A stretch of 64,000 bases of DNA from an uncultured Myxococcales bacterium (lineage in GTDB: Bacteria > Myxococcota_A > Bradymonadia > UBA7976 > VGTA01). Shown piece by piece: positions 18,087-25,695 of this stretch. The position numbers and the translations under genes were made by a program. The stretch covers positions 50,949-114,948 of the forward strand of contig CAKZRU010000194.1 of assembly GCA_937146725.1 (NCBI GenBank), in the 5' to 3' direction. The notes beneath the pieces were generated by a model. It saw nothing but the letters and a program-made list of their open reading frames with translations, was not told the DNA's origin and made no database searches. Every line of letters starts with the position of its first letter. Positions within the stretch are counted from its first letter, which is position 1.

Positions 18087-19396
18087 ATACCAACACATCA
18101 AATAAGCTTCTGCGTCTAGGTGCAGATAAAATGAGTCTTTATTATCTGATAGGATGCTTATTATTTAGTTTGAGCTTTGCTCAAGATAGCTTTGCTCAAG
18201 CAACCAAGCAACCGACTTGGGATACAGGTGAAGGTGACGATTACGTCGAAGAACCCGACACGCCTCAAGTCACCACAAGCATCCAAGCCGCTCCCAAGCC
18301 TAAAGTAACAACTAAAAATAGAGCCGAAGACAGGCGTATCAAAAGGCCGGTCCGTCGCTCGGTAGAACGAAGAACGCAAAGCTCGGTGGAGCGAGAGCGT
18401 AAGCTTAAAGAATATATTCGCTCAGGAGATAACAACATCAGCATTTACCATGTGATGGCGGAAATGCTTGATGAAATGATGGCCGATGTACAACGACTTC
18501 GTATCAGCCAAGTGAGTCCCTTAGCGATTAGAGGTGTGGCGGTTAGCCCAAATCTTAACCCCCTATTTGCACAATTTATCGAGGGAGCAATCACTTCACG
18601 CTTTAGCCAAAGCTCTGATATTAAACTGAGATACTGTGCATCTTGTCAATCCCTACGAACTCAAGTTGAGGGTGGTGAATGGGTGTTGAAACTTGGTTGG
18701 ACCAGCCAAAAAGATATGGAAAGTACAGCTCAAATCTTAGGCGTTAATGCTTTTTTAGATGCGCACATTTCCTACATTCCCGCAGCAAATCAGGTCATGC
18801 TTTCGGTGAAGATTTTTAGCGTGAGGAATGGCACTGTTTTATGGGCTGAAACCTATTCTTCTGATGAAACAACCGCAGCGATCTTAAGATCCGGTGAAAG
18901 AATCGTGACTAGAGAAGAAGCGTATCGCGAATTGATGCGTAAGATCGAAGCAAGACCCTATTATGGCTATCAACTTTATTTTGGTGGGGGGATGATTCCC
19001 TTTGAGGGCCCGCTTGGTGATATTGATTTTATTACCCTAGGCATTAAGTTTTACGAAAAGTTTGGTCAAAACCAGCGTAACCAATTTGGAATTTTTGGAG
19101 AAAGTGCCCTTAATGTCTTTACCAATCCATTATTAGGCGCATTCTTTGGTGGTATGTACCAAAGACAAATCAATACACCTAATCTGAATGATATACAGTT
19201 TTGGGGTGGTGGCGCCTTGTCTTTCTTTGTTGCCGGTATTCAAGGGAATACCCTCAGCTTTGAAAGTATGTTTGATGTCATTATGCAGTTTAGGTTGGGG
19301 CTAGGTTTATCGATTTATTATGCGATACCGGTGGCTTTTGGAGCATATGATGTGGGTGGGTTGGGTTATAAGTTTAGATTTACCTTTAACTTTTAA
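18083..19396 (+). CDS. FlgO-like domain plus outer-membrane barrel protein
   Basis: Up to 437 residues from a TTG overlapping the previous stop; an ATG at 18131 is an alternative start, but the TTG version gives the signal peptide its positive residues. Signal peptide ends near FAQA. A disordered basic region follows, then from about residue 140 a domain with VSPLAIRGVAVSPNL, STAQILGVNAFLDAHISY and SVKIFSVRNGTVLWAETYS. That pattern resembles FlgO and related TolB-N-like domains that bind the outer membrane around flagellar or secretion rings. The C-terminal ~140 residues (YFGGGMIPFEGPLGD to FRFTFNF) look like a barrel ending in Phe. If the FlgO likeness is right it links this locus to flagellar-type envelope rings. 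Family call is moderate. Confidence 0.55.
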   Translation: MNTNTSNKLLRLGADKMSLYYLIGCLLFSLSFAQDSFAQATKQPTWDTGEGDDYVEEPDTPQVTTSIQAAPKPKVTTKNRAEDRRIKRPVRRSVERRTQSSVERERKLKEYIRSGDNNISIYHVMAEMLDEMMADVQRLRISQVSPLAIRGVAVSPNLNPLFAQFIEGAITSRFSQSSDIKLRYCASCQSLRTQVEGGEWVLKLGWTSQKDMESTAQILGVNAFLDAHISYIPAANQVMLSVKIFSVRNGTVLWAETYSSDETTAAILRSGERIVTREEAYRELMRKIEARPYYGYQLYFGGGMIPFEGPLGDIDFITLGIKFYEKFGQNQRNQFGIFGESALNVFTNPLLGAFFGGMYQRQINTPNLNDIQFWGGGALSFFVAGIQGNTLSFESMFDVIMQFRLGLGLSIYYAIPVAFGAYDVGGLGYKFRFTFNF

Positions 19397-19413
19397 GGCT
19401 AGGAATAACAACA

Positions 19414-20214
19414 ATGAGAACAGGTCTGAATCTTTATAAGATCATACAAAACAAGCATGTCATACAGTCAATCTGCTTATCTCTCAGTCTAGCTTTATGC
19501 TTAGGTATGCTCTGTACTGGCTGTGGCAGTAGTTTAACGCTTAATCTAGAGGGGCGACAAAGAACAATTGTGGTTCCAACTCATGCGGTGGTGCAACCAG
19601 ACCGTCAAAGGGATGGAAGCACAGTGCCTCGCCGTTATGTTGTGCGTATGAGTGATGGAAACTTGGATTGGGAAGTTGAATTACCCGAAGTCGCAACCGG
19701 ATATGAACTCAGAATTCCTTTTAAAGGCAAGGGCGCAGGTGGTGGCGGTGAATTAGCTTATCAAAATGAAGCGCCTTTAACCGCAGCCGATAAAGAGCTG
19801 ATTAAAAGTATGCGTCGGGAAAATCCTGATATGGAAGCCGAGGGGGTTTTTGATGAATCAGGGCAAGGTATTGATGCCGCTTCTAAAGCCAAGCAAAAAG
19901 GAAAGCGAGGCTCACGCAAGGGGAATATACAGCAGAGTAAGTCTCGTCAAAGCTATCTAGTGGGCTTAGAAAAGGCTCGACAGTTATTTAAAGCCAAAAA
20001 GTATGAGCTTGCCATCATTGCCCTAAAGTCTTTGGATAGCGACTATCCCAATGATGTGACCATCAAGTCCATGCTCGGTACCTTATGGCTCCAGTTAAAT
20101 CAGCCGGTTTTAGCGAGAGAGGCTTGGGAAGCTGCCTTAAAGATTAACCCGAATAATCGAGCTGTGATTCAGGCGCTTAAGCAACTGCAAAGTTCTATGG
20201 AAGATAAAAAATAG
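19414..20214 (+). CDS. TPR lipoprotein
   Basis: A 266-residue protein with a hydrophobic signal (SICLSLSLALCLGMLC) and TGCGSS as probable lipidation site. A beta-rich N-terminal part (RTIVVPTHAVVQP, RYVVRMSDGNLDWEVELPE) is followed by a Gly-rich hinge and a basic linker. From about residue 190 two TPR units are visible (KARQLFKAKKYELAIIALKSL, then MLGTLWLQLNQPVLAREAWEAAL, ending with INPNN). TPRs mediate protein contact, so this may bridge the outer-membrane components to the motor encoded directly downstream (MotA starts 49 bases later). No enzymatic motif. The n-region of the signal is long but positively charged. Name unknown; role inferred from position and repeats. Confidence 0.65.
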   Translation: MRTGLNLYKIIQNKHVIQSICLSLSLALCLGMLCTGCGSSLTLNLEGRQRTIVVPTHAVVQPDRQRDGSTVPRRYVVRMSDGNLDWEVELPEVATGYELRIPFKGKGAGGGGELAYQNEAPLTAADKELIKSMRRENPDMEAEGVFDESGQGIDAASKAKQKGKRGSRKGNIQQSKSRQSYLVGLEKARQLFKAKKYELAIIALKSLDSDYPNDVTIKSMLGTLWLQLNQPVLAREAWEAALKINPNNRAVIQALKQLQSSMEDKK

Positions 20215-20263
20215 ATCAAAAAAGTGATCGTCAAATCATAAATTAATAAGGCTAGGATAAACA

Positions 20264-20992
20264 ATGCACGTACTTGTTGGATTAATGATCGTGGGTGGAA
20301 GCTTTTTATTGGCTTTAGATCACGTGACCGCAGATTTTAATGGTTTTCTAAATCTCTACTCGATGATTTTACTCGTAGGCGTTCCTATTGGATTAGCGGT
20401 CATTTCTTTTAGATTTTCAATTCTTTGGAGCGCTCTCAAGGGTCTTAAGCGTTCTTTAACAGATTCGCCTAACAAAGAACGCGAGAAGCTGACTAGACTT
20501 TTGATTGAGTTTGGACGAGCGGTCAGACAGGAACGCAGTGCAGACGGACTCAGAATCTTAGATCAAAGCGATGATGTGATCTTTAAGAAGCTTGGCCAAC
20601 ATGTTCTGCAAAGAACCGAAGTTTTAGAGGTCGAAACTGACGCATTATTCTTGGGACGACGAGATTTGATCGAATATCAGCAAGGCTCAAAAGTCTTTGC
20701 AAGTTTGGGTGATTTTGCACCCGCGATGGGTATGGTGGGTACCGTTATTGGTTTAATCCAACTTTTAGCCAACATGAGAGACTTTGATAAACTTGGACCG
20801 GGTATGGCGATCGCCTTACTGACTACCTTTTATGGCTTACTTTTAGCTCACATTATTTATTTACCACTTGCTCGCATGATTGCCGAGCATGGTGCCTTAC
20901 GGGCCGAAAACTTGAATCTACTCACCGAGGGTATGATGAAGTTAGCGCGTCGACGTCCGGTGCATGAGCTACAACAGCTCACCGAAGAGTAA
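20264..20992 (+). CDS. motA: MotA-family ion-channel stator protein
   Basis: A 242-residue inner-membrane protein of the MotA/TolQ/ExbB proton channel superfamily, closest in pattern to MotA/PomA. Two N-terminal spans (1-20 and about 30-50), a cytoplasmic helical loop with charged residues that in MotA touch FliG, and two further spans. FAPAMGMVGTVIGL (about 151-164) is the TM3 signature, and GPGMAIALLTTFYG leads into TM4. The Thr187-Thr188 pair resembles sodium-driven PomA-type stators rather than E. coli MotA. It is followed after 12 bases by MotB, the obligatory partner. There is no flagellar gene in the window, so it likely powers a non-flagellar system. ExbB/TolQ is unlikely because of the MotA-type TM3/TM4 and the OmpA-domain partner. 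Confidence 0.88.
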   Translation: MHVLVGLMIVGGSFLLALDHVTADFNGFLNLYSMILLVGVPIGLAVISFRFSILWSALKGLKRSLTDSPNKEREKLTRLLIEFGRAVRQERSADGLRILDQSDDVIFKKLGQHVLQRTEVLEVETDALFLGRRDLIEYQQGSKVFASLGDFAPAMGMVGTVIGLIQLLANMRDFDKLGPGMAIALLTTFYGLLLAHIIYLPLARMIAEHGALRAENLNLLTEGMMKLARRRPVHELQQLTEE

Positions 20993-21004
20993 GGCTAGAA
21001 AAAT

Positions 21005-21883
21005 ATGAGTGAATCTAGTCGTCGTCCCATGGATGCTGATCGCTTTTCTAGCGATTTTGAAATCCCAACAAGTTCTTGGATTGTCAGTTATTCTGACATT
21101 ATGACTATTATTTTAACCTTTTTTATTTTGCTTTTATCCATCTCAACCATTGCCCAAACCAAGTATGAAATGATTGTACAGGCCTTTACTGGAGAAAAGG
21201 CGGGTAATTTGATGGAAGTAGAGGAGCAAATTAAAGAGGTGATCGAAGAACAGGGCTTAAGTGGAGAAGTAAAAACCAAATTGGATATGAATGGTCTTAC
21301 GGTTTCATTTTCTAATGCCCTTCTTTTTGCCTCGGGTGAAGCCAAATTACGAGTAAGTGCCCATCAAGCATTATCACCGATCAGTGCTCACTTGGTACAG
21401 CAGTTAGGCTCACAGTATGGGATCATTATTGAGGGGTATACGGATGATGTGCCCATTAGTAATGGTAAGTTTGCCTCAAACTGGGAGCTATCAACAAGTC
21501 GTGCGATTACAGTTCGAGAAGTCATTGCCGAAGCGGGCTTAGACCCAAGACGAATTTCAGTACAAGGCTTTGCCGATACTCGAGCGGCAACAGAGGTTGA
21601 TCTTAGTCTCGAAAGCGAGCGAACCGCCTTAGCTCCACAGCAACTAGAAGAAGCTCGAGCCGCAAATCGTCGGGTTGTTTTAAGAATCGATGCTTTACCA
21701 AGCGAGCTTTTAAAGCGAATACAGGAACAGGGTGGCTGGAGAGAAAAGCCTAGTCAATCAAAGGCTCAATCACAGCAAACTCAAAAAAATAATGAACTCA
21801 CCCCCAAGCCAAGCAACTCAGAATCCGCTTTGGACTTAGAGCTTCCAATGGAGAAAGAACCTAAGAATGAGCAAGCTCAATAA
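21005..21883 (+). CDS. motB: MotB-family stator protein with OmpA-like domain
   Basis: A 292-residue partner of MotA. A single N-terminal span reads SWIVSYSDIMTIILTFFILL; Asp31 is the ion-carrying aspartate corresponding to E. coli Asp32. A short amphipathic plug-like stretch follows (QAFTGEKAGNLMEVEEQI). The OmpA/MotB peptidoglycan-binding domain covers about 95-235 with IIEGYTDDVPI near 142-152 and NWELSTSRA at about 159-167. The tail after 240 is a Gln/Lys/Ser-rich disordered region longer than in MotB. The gene overlaps the next gene by 17 bases, so expression is coupled to the rotor-like protein. It anchors the stator to the cell wall so that ion flow can do work on another component. 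Confidence 0.88.
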   Translation: MSESSRRPMDADRFSSDFEIPTSSWIVSYSDIMTIILTFFILLLSISTIAQTKYEMIVQAFTGEKAGNLMEVEEQIKEVIEEQGLSGEVKTKLDMNGLTVSFSNALLFASGEAKLRVSAHQALSPISAHLVQQLGSQYGIIIEGYTDDVPISNGKFASNWELSTSRAITVREVIAEAGLDPRRISVQGFADTRAATEVDLSLESERTALAPQQLEEARAANRRVVLRIDALPSELLKRIQEQGGWREKPSQSKAQSQQTQKNNELTPKPSNSESALDLELPMEKEPKNEQAQ

Positions 21884-23714
21884 TACACTTAAGTCGATAC
21901 ACGCTGTTCACTATTGGATTGCGCTTAGTATTTGTTTTGTTTCAAGCATTGTATGGGCCAACCCTACCGCGGGTGACCTTGCCCAAATGCGGACTAAGCA
22001 AGGTGAGGTCGAGTATGTTGCCAAGCAAAGAATTGAACAGGTACTCACCAGATTATGTCCAGGGCGTTGTGAGTTAATCGATCTTACGGTGAATGTTAGT
22101 ATTCCTAAAGCGGTTGGTCGTGTTTTGCCCGGCTTTGATACGCCCACAGCATCGGAAGTATCAGTAGAGGGGATTGAAGCTCGGGTGATGATTGATTCAG
22201 CTTTACCGCGTAGCTTTCGAAGTAATCTACCTAGAATGCTCACCTATCGCTTGGGGGATTTAAGTACCAAAGTGGTAATTACACCAATACAACTTAAGTT
22301 TCCATCTCCACAGCTTCCACCGACTCCACCGCCATTGCCTGAATATCCTGAACAAGCCAAAGCTCGTCCACCGATTGCGCCAGCGCCTCAACCAGAGCCT
22401 GCTCCACAAGCTGTGGAAGAGGTTCAGCCAGTGGTTAAAGAACCGATCGAAGAAGTTCCGGCACCCAAAGATGATTTGGTTAGCTTGCTTTTACCTTGGG
22501 TGCCTTTGGGCGTAATTTTAATCTTTGTCAGCCTATTAACCCTCTTTATGCTTAGACAGCTAAGACGCTTCCAAGAAGCTTTAGAGGGTAAGCAAAAGGA
22601 ACCGATAGAACGAGAAGCTCAGGCCTTGCTGACCCCCTCACGTATGAATCCGGCGAGTCAAAGCCCTTATACAAACTCACGTGAAGAAGAACAGGCCTCT
22701 ATGCCAGATCTTCATGAGATGCTTCAAAGTCTAAAAGCGAGTCGGAGCATTCAAAACAAAGTCTTAAGACGTTGGCTTGAGGATGATCCGCAAGAAGTAG
22801 GCCTTTTGGTGTCTCTTCTTGGCGCTGAGATTTTAAATGATCTCAAGCAGGATAGAGCCTTAAAAACAACTTTAGAAAGTCTAAGCCATCAAGTTGCGAC
22901 CTTAAGAACGCCAGTAAGCTCAGTGCAAGCATGGCAATTATCTTATGCTTTGAAGGCGCGTTTAAATGCAGCCCAAATCTTGCATGATGAACGTGCTCTA
23001 GGTGCAACTTGGGCCTTTATTCATGGCTTAAGTATTAATACCTTAAAGCAGTTATTTGATGCCTTATCAGCCGCTGAGCAAAGCCATTTTATTGGCCAGC
23101 TTCCGATGGAGATTCGTGGGGCATTCTTGGGTCAAATTAGCAGTGAACAGCGACAGAATATCATGTTATTTGCCGGTGCTGAATCAGGACTTAGCCGAGC
23201 TCAATCCTTAGATTTAGCCCATCGTTTAAAGAAGCATAGTGAAGAATTGAATCCGATGGGTGAAGAAATGAATGCTCAAGCGAGCTTAATCATTGATATG
23301 CTCAATGCTCTGCCCTTTGCCCAGCAACTTGAAAGTCTTTTGCCTTTGGAGTCTCAGCGTCCACAGGTCACTCATGCCATTTTGCGTCAACTCTGCTTAG
23401 AAGAAGTGATTGCTTATGCGCCAAGTGAAGTATTAACCGAGGCTATTTTAAGAACACCTTTTGATGTCGCCTTAAACACCATGCGCGGTTTAGCCGAACC
23501 CTTAGCTCAACGTATGATAGCCGCAGCTCCTCCTCATCAAGCTTTAGCCTATGCTGAGGAACTTGAAGTCCCTATTTCAGTAAGACAATCTGAATTTTTG
23601 AACGGACGGGCATCATTCTTGCAGAGTTTATCTAGTGCACTCAAACGAGAAGGAGTTGATCTTTTAGATCTTAATTTAAAAGTGATCGCAACCTATCGGG
23701 GCTACCAAGCCTAA
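21867..23714 (+). CDS. FliF/FliG-like rotor fusion protein (putative)
   Basis: A 615-residue inner-membrane protein. A signal-like segment ends SIVWA near residue 31. The periplasmic part (about 45-145) contains RIEQVLTRLCPGRCELIDLT, similar to the start of FliF ring-building motif 3, and a strand-rich end. A Pro-rich linker (PPTPPPLPEYPEQ) leads to a membrane span at about 204-232, like FliF TM2. The cytoplasmic 380 residues are all helical; LFDALSAAEQSHFIGQLPME and FDVALNTMRGLAEPLAQRM resemble FliG armadillo/C-terminal helices. Overlap with motB strongly suggests a stator-rotor relation. No FliF or FliG hit can be proved by eye; a FliF-FliG fusion is the reading I favour. Alternative: an unrelated helical scaffold with one span. 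Confidence 0.55.
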   Translation: MSKLNNTLKSIHAVHYWIALSICFVSSIVWANPTAGDLAQMRTKQGEVEYVAKQRIEQVLTRLCPGRCELIDLTVNVSIPKAVGRVLPGFDTPTASEVSVEGIEARVMIDSALPRSFRSNLPRMLTYRLGDLSTKVVITPIQLKFPSPQLPPTPPPLPEYPEQAKARPPIAPAPQPEPAPQAVEEVQPVVKEPIEEVPAPKDDLVSLLLPWVPLGVILIFVSLLTLFMLRQLRRFQEALEGKQKEPIEREAQALLTPSRMNPASQSPYTNSREEEQASMPDLHEMLQSLKASRSIQNKVLRRWLEDDPQEVGLLVSLLGAEILNDLKQDRALKTTLESLSHQVATLRTPVSSVQAWQLSYALKARLNAAQILHDERALGATWAFIHGLSINTLKQLFDALSAAEQSHFIGQLPMEIRGAFLGQISSEQRQNIMLFAGAESGLSRAQSLDLAHRLKKHSEELNPMGEEMNAQASLIIDMLNALPFAQQLESLLPLESQRPQVTHAILRQLCLEEVIAYAPSEVLTEAILRTPFDVALNTMRGLAEPLAQRMIAAAPPHQALAYAEELEVPISVRQSEFLNGRASFLQSLSSALKREGVDLLDLNLKVIATYRGYQA

Positions 23715-23754
23715 ATTGAGTTAAATTCAACACTTATTCGCAAAGGATCAAACA

Positions 23755-24999
23755 ATGAAAACTCAAAAGAACTCAAAAAAAGTGAAAACAAAAGTATACA
23801 GCTTACTTTTTAAATCTGTGACCAAAAGTTCACAGTTATATCTTTGCCTAGTTTCTGCACTTGTTCTTGGTTTAGCATGTACACCTCCTTGTCGTTTTGA
23901 TGAGGAACAAAATTGTATTGTAGAAGAACCGCCTATGGGGGGAGAAATCACTGGAGAAATTGGTGGTGCTGAGGGAGGAGATATTGATATCGAACTAGGT
24001 GGTGCTGAAGGAGAAGGCGAAATCGATATAGATATTGATATTGAAGGTGGCGGAAGCGGTGGCGGAAGCGGTGGCGGAAGCGGTGGCGGAAGCGGTGGCG
24101 GAAGCGGTGGCGGAAGCGGTGGTGGAAGCGGTGGCGGAAGCGGTGGTGGCATCATCATAGATATTGTTCCCGGTGATCACTTAAGCCCTAAAAATGTTGA
24201 TCTATTGGTGATGGCTCCCTTTGACCAAAGCTTAGTAGGTGCTTACTATGGAGTGATCATGGATTCGATCATTTCTCAGCTAGATCGCTATCAAATCACT
24301 GTTGCCCATGCGGCGATTGCACCCATGTATCGCCGACTCAATACTGATACGCCCCTTTTATATGGTACACCTGATAATGAGGCAGAGTTCATGAACTATA
24401 ATGAAGCCTTTGAGTATTTCTCTTCTGAAGAAGGCTTATTACCTTTGGATAACCAAGTTGATCTTGATGGTGAAAACTTACTTCAGCTTGGTGCTCGTCT
24501 TGGCACAGCCGGTATCTACCATCCTCGTCAAGGTTCCGAGGGCAGTCAGTATCTTTTCCGAGCCCCACAAGATGGAATGTTAGTTGTCTGGATTAACCCT
24601 TTTGCTCGTCGCTGTGATTTGGAAAGCTGTGACGGTACTGAGGGCTCGTTGGCTTCAAAACTCATTGCTAGCAATACACAAAATGAAGCCACATGGCTTT
24701 CACTTGGTGGACAAGGCCGTTTACCCTTGCAAAGTGTTGTACATGCCTTTGTGGCCACCGAAGAAACCAATGATGAAGATGGCTTCTTTGAGCGCTGTGA
24801 AAATCGAGTGGGGTTGCCTTCAAGAATCTTAGATCATATTGAACCATCTTCGATTAACTTATACCAGCAACTCAATAGCCACTTAACCGATGAAGGTTTG
24901 GGCTCATATCGGGTTGATTTTTGCCAAGCTGTGAGTGATGAAGGCTATGAGGCTCTTGAAGGTGTTGCCCTAAAACTTAGACAAAGATTAGGTGAATAA
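23755..24999 (+). CDS. lipoprotein with acidic region and (GGGS)8 linker
   Basis: A 414-residue lipoprotein. The signal peptide ends LVLGLAC, a good lipobox, with CTPPCRFDEEQNC just after it. An acidic Gly-rich stretch (GEIGGAEGGDIDIE) is followed by eight GGGS units, a flexible tether about 35 residues long. The C-terminal ~275 residues form a globular domain beginning NVDLLVMAPFDQSLVG, whose position resembles the start of a von Willebrand A fold but without a recognisable MIDAS. It contains four cysteines (RRCDLESC, RCEN, DFCQA). The tether would let the globular domain reach through or away from the outer membrane. It precedes the AgmX-like gene with an 8-base overlap. Function unknown; part of the motor locus. 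Confidence 0.65.
   Translation: MKTQKNSKKVKTKVYSLLFKSVTKSSQLYLCLVSALVLGLACTPPCRFDEEQNCIVEEPPMGGEITGEIGGAEGGDIDIELGGAEGEGEIDIDIDIEGGGSGGGSGGGSGGGSGGGSGGGSGGGSGGGSGGGIIIDIVPGDHLSPKNVDLLVMAPFDQSLVGAYYGVIMDSIISQLDRYQITVAHAAIAPMYRRLNTDTPLLYGTPDNEAEFMNYNEAFEYFSSEEGLLPLDNQVDLDGENLLQLGARLGTAGIYHPRQGSEGSQYLFRAPQDGMLVVWINPFARRCDLESCDGTEGSLASKLIASNTQNEATWLSLGGQGRLPLQSVVHAFVATEETNDEDGFFERCENRVGLPSRILDHIEPSSINLYQQLNSHLTDEGLGSYRVDFCQAVSDEGYEALEGVALKLRQRLGE
24046..24150 (+). repeat. 12-bp tandem repeat encoding GGGS
   Basis: Eight consecutive 12-base units (GGTGGCGGAAGC; the seventh has GGT for GGC) plus a partial unit. Near identity at DNA level, including third positions, indicates recent expansion and likely length variation between strains. 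Confidence 0.95.
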
Positions 25000-25642
25000 G
25001 CTCTTGAGCGAACAGTCCCGCCAAAGTTACTCAGAGCGTATTACATGGATTGTCCTATTAATCCTAACCGCGCTATTTAGTTATAAGCTTGGTGGGCGGT
25101 CAGCTTTAAGCGAGCAATCGAGTAAAGTTTTAGCAGAAAATGGTCAGGCACAAAAAAACCATGATTCAAGGCAGTCCACTCCTGCTCAAGCTTCTGTTCA
25201 GGCGTCAAATACAGAAGCAAATAAGCCCATGTTATCTGAGGATGAGTCTAGTACGGGAAAAGCATCTTGCCCACCTCCGGTTTGCCCACCGTGCGACTGC
25301 CAGCCTGTTCCCCCTAAACCTAAACCAAAGAAACTAAAGCGACGGGCTCCACCCCTTAAAGCAAGTTCACCGGTAGATCGTCAAAAGCTTCTCGCTTGGG
25401 TTAAGCGCTATAGCCCCCGATTGAAACGCTGTAGAGATGCCGGACAAGCGATTTACAAATTACATGCTCAAGTTAAATTGAGTGCTAAAAAAGACAAAAT
25501 CTTGAGTGTCAAAGTAACCGGTCGAGATGTACCGGCAAGTGCGCTTCGCTGTGTAGAATATGATTTAAAACGCTGGCCTGCTCCTACTCAGCTTTCTGAG
25601 GATCATCCGGCCTTATTAATCTTTGGTTTACAACTCGATTAG
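24992..25642 (+). CDS. AgmX/PglI-like C-terminal domain protein
   Basis: A 216-residue protein starting at a GTG that overlaps the previous stop. A single N-terminal span (ITWIVLLILTALFSYKLGG) anchors it in the inner membrane. A Gln/Ser-rich linker and a Cys/Pro-rich segment (SCPPPVCPPCDCQPVPPKPK) follow. The last ~90 residues contain LKRCRDAG, a beta strand pair YKLHAQVKLSAKKDKILSVKV and LRCVEYDLKRWPAP; this C...C/W layout matches the C-terminal domain found in AgmX/PglI and many myxobacterial TonB-like proteins. Such proteins span the periplasm and couple motors to outer-membrane parts. It closes the motor locus; the next gene is on the opposite strand. Domain call is by pattern and would need a profile search. 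Confidence 0.55.
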   Translation: MNKLLSEQSRQSYSERITWIVLLILTALFSYKLGGRSALSEQSSKVLAENGQAQKNHDSRQSTPAQASVQASNTEANKPMLSEDESSTGKASCPPPVCPPCDCQPVPPKPKPKKLKRRAPPLKASSPVDRQKLLAWVKRYSPRLKRCRDAGQAIYKLHAQVKLSAKKDKILSVKVTGRDVPASALRCVEYDLKRWPAPTQLSEDHPALLIFGLQLD

Positions 25643-25695
25643 CCAGTGTGTGAGCTTATGATGACGCAAGTGATTCACTATTAATATAAACCCAA

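Noticed and set aside
20264..21883. Zorya anti-phage system (ZorA/ZorB)
   Set aside because: The neighbours are outer-membrane and lipoproteins; no ZorC, ZorD helicase or ZorE nuclease-like gene is nearby.
23755..24150. CRISPR array or phase-variation repeats at GGGS tract
   Set aside because: Units are adjacent without spacers, and the 12-base period is in frame, so slippage would change length, not switch the gene off.
23763..24158. Minus-strand proline-rich frame
   Set aside because: Antisense reading of the GGGS repeat in the lipoprotein gene.
24180..24999. von Willebrand A domain in the GGGS lipoprotein
   Set aside because: The start NVDLLVMAPFDQSL is suggestive only; no MIDAS DxSxS could be seen.
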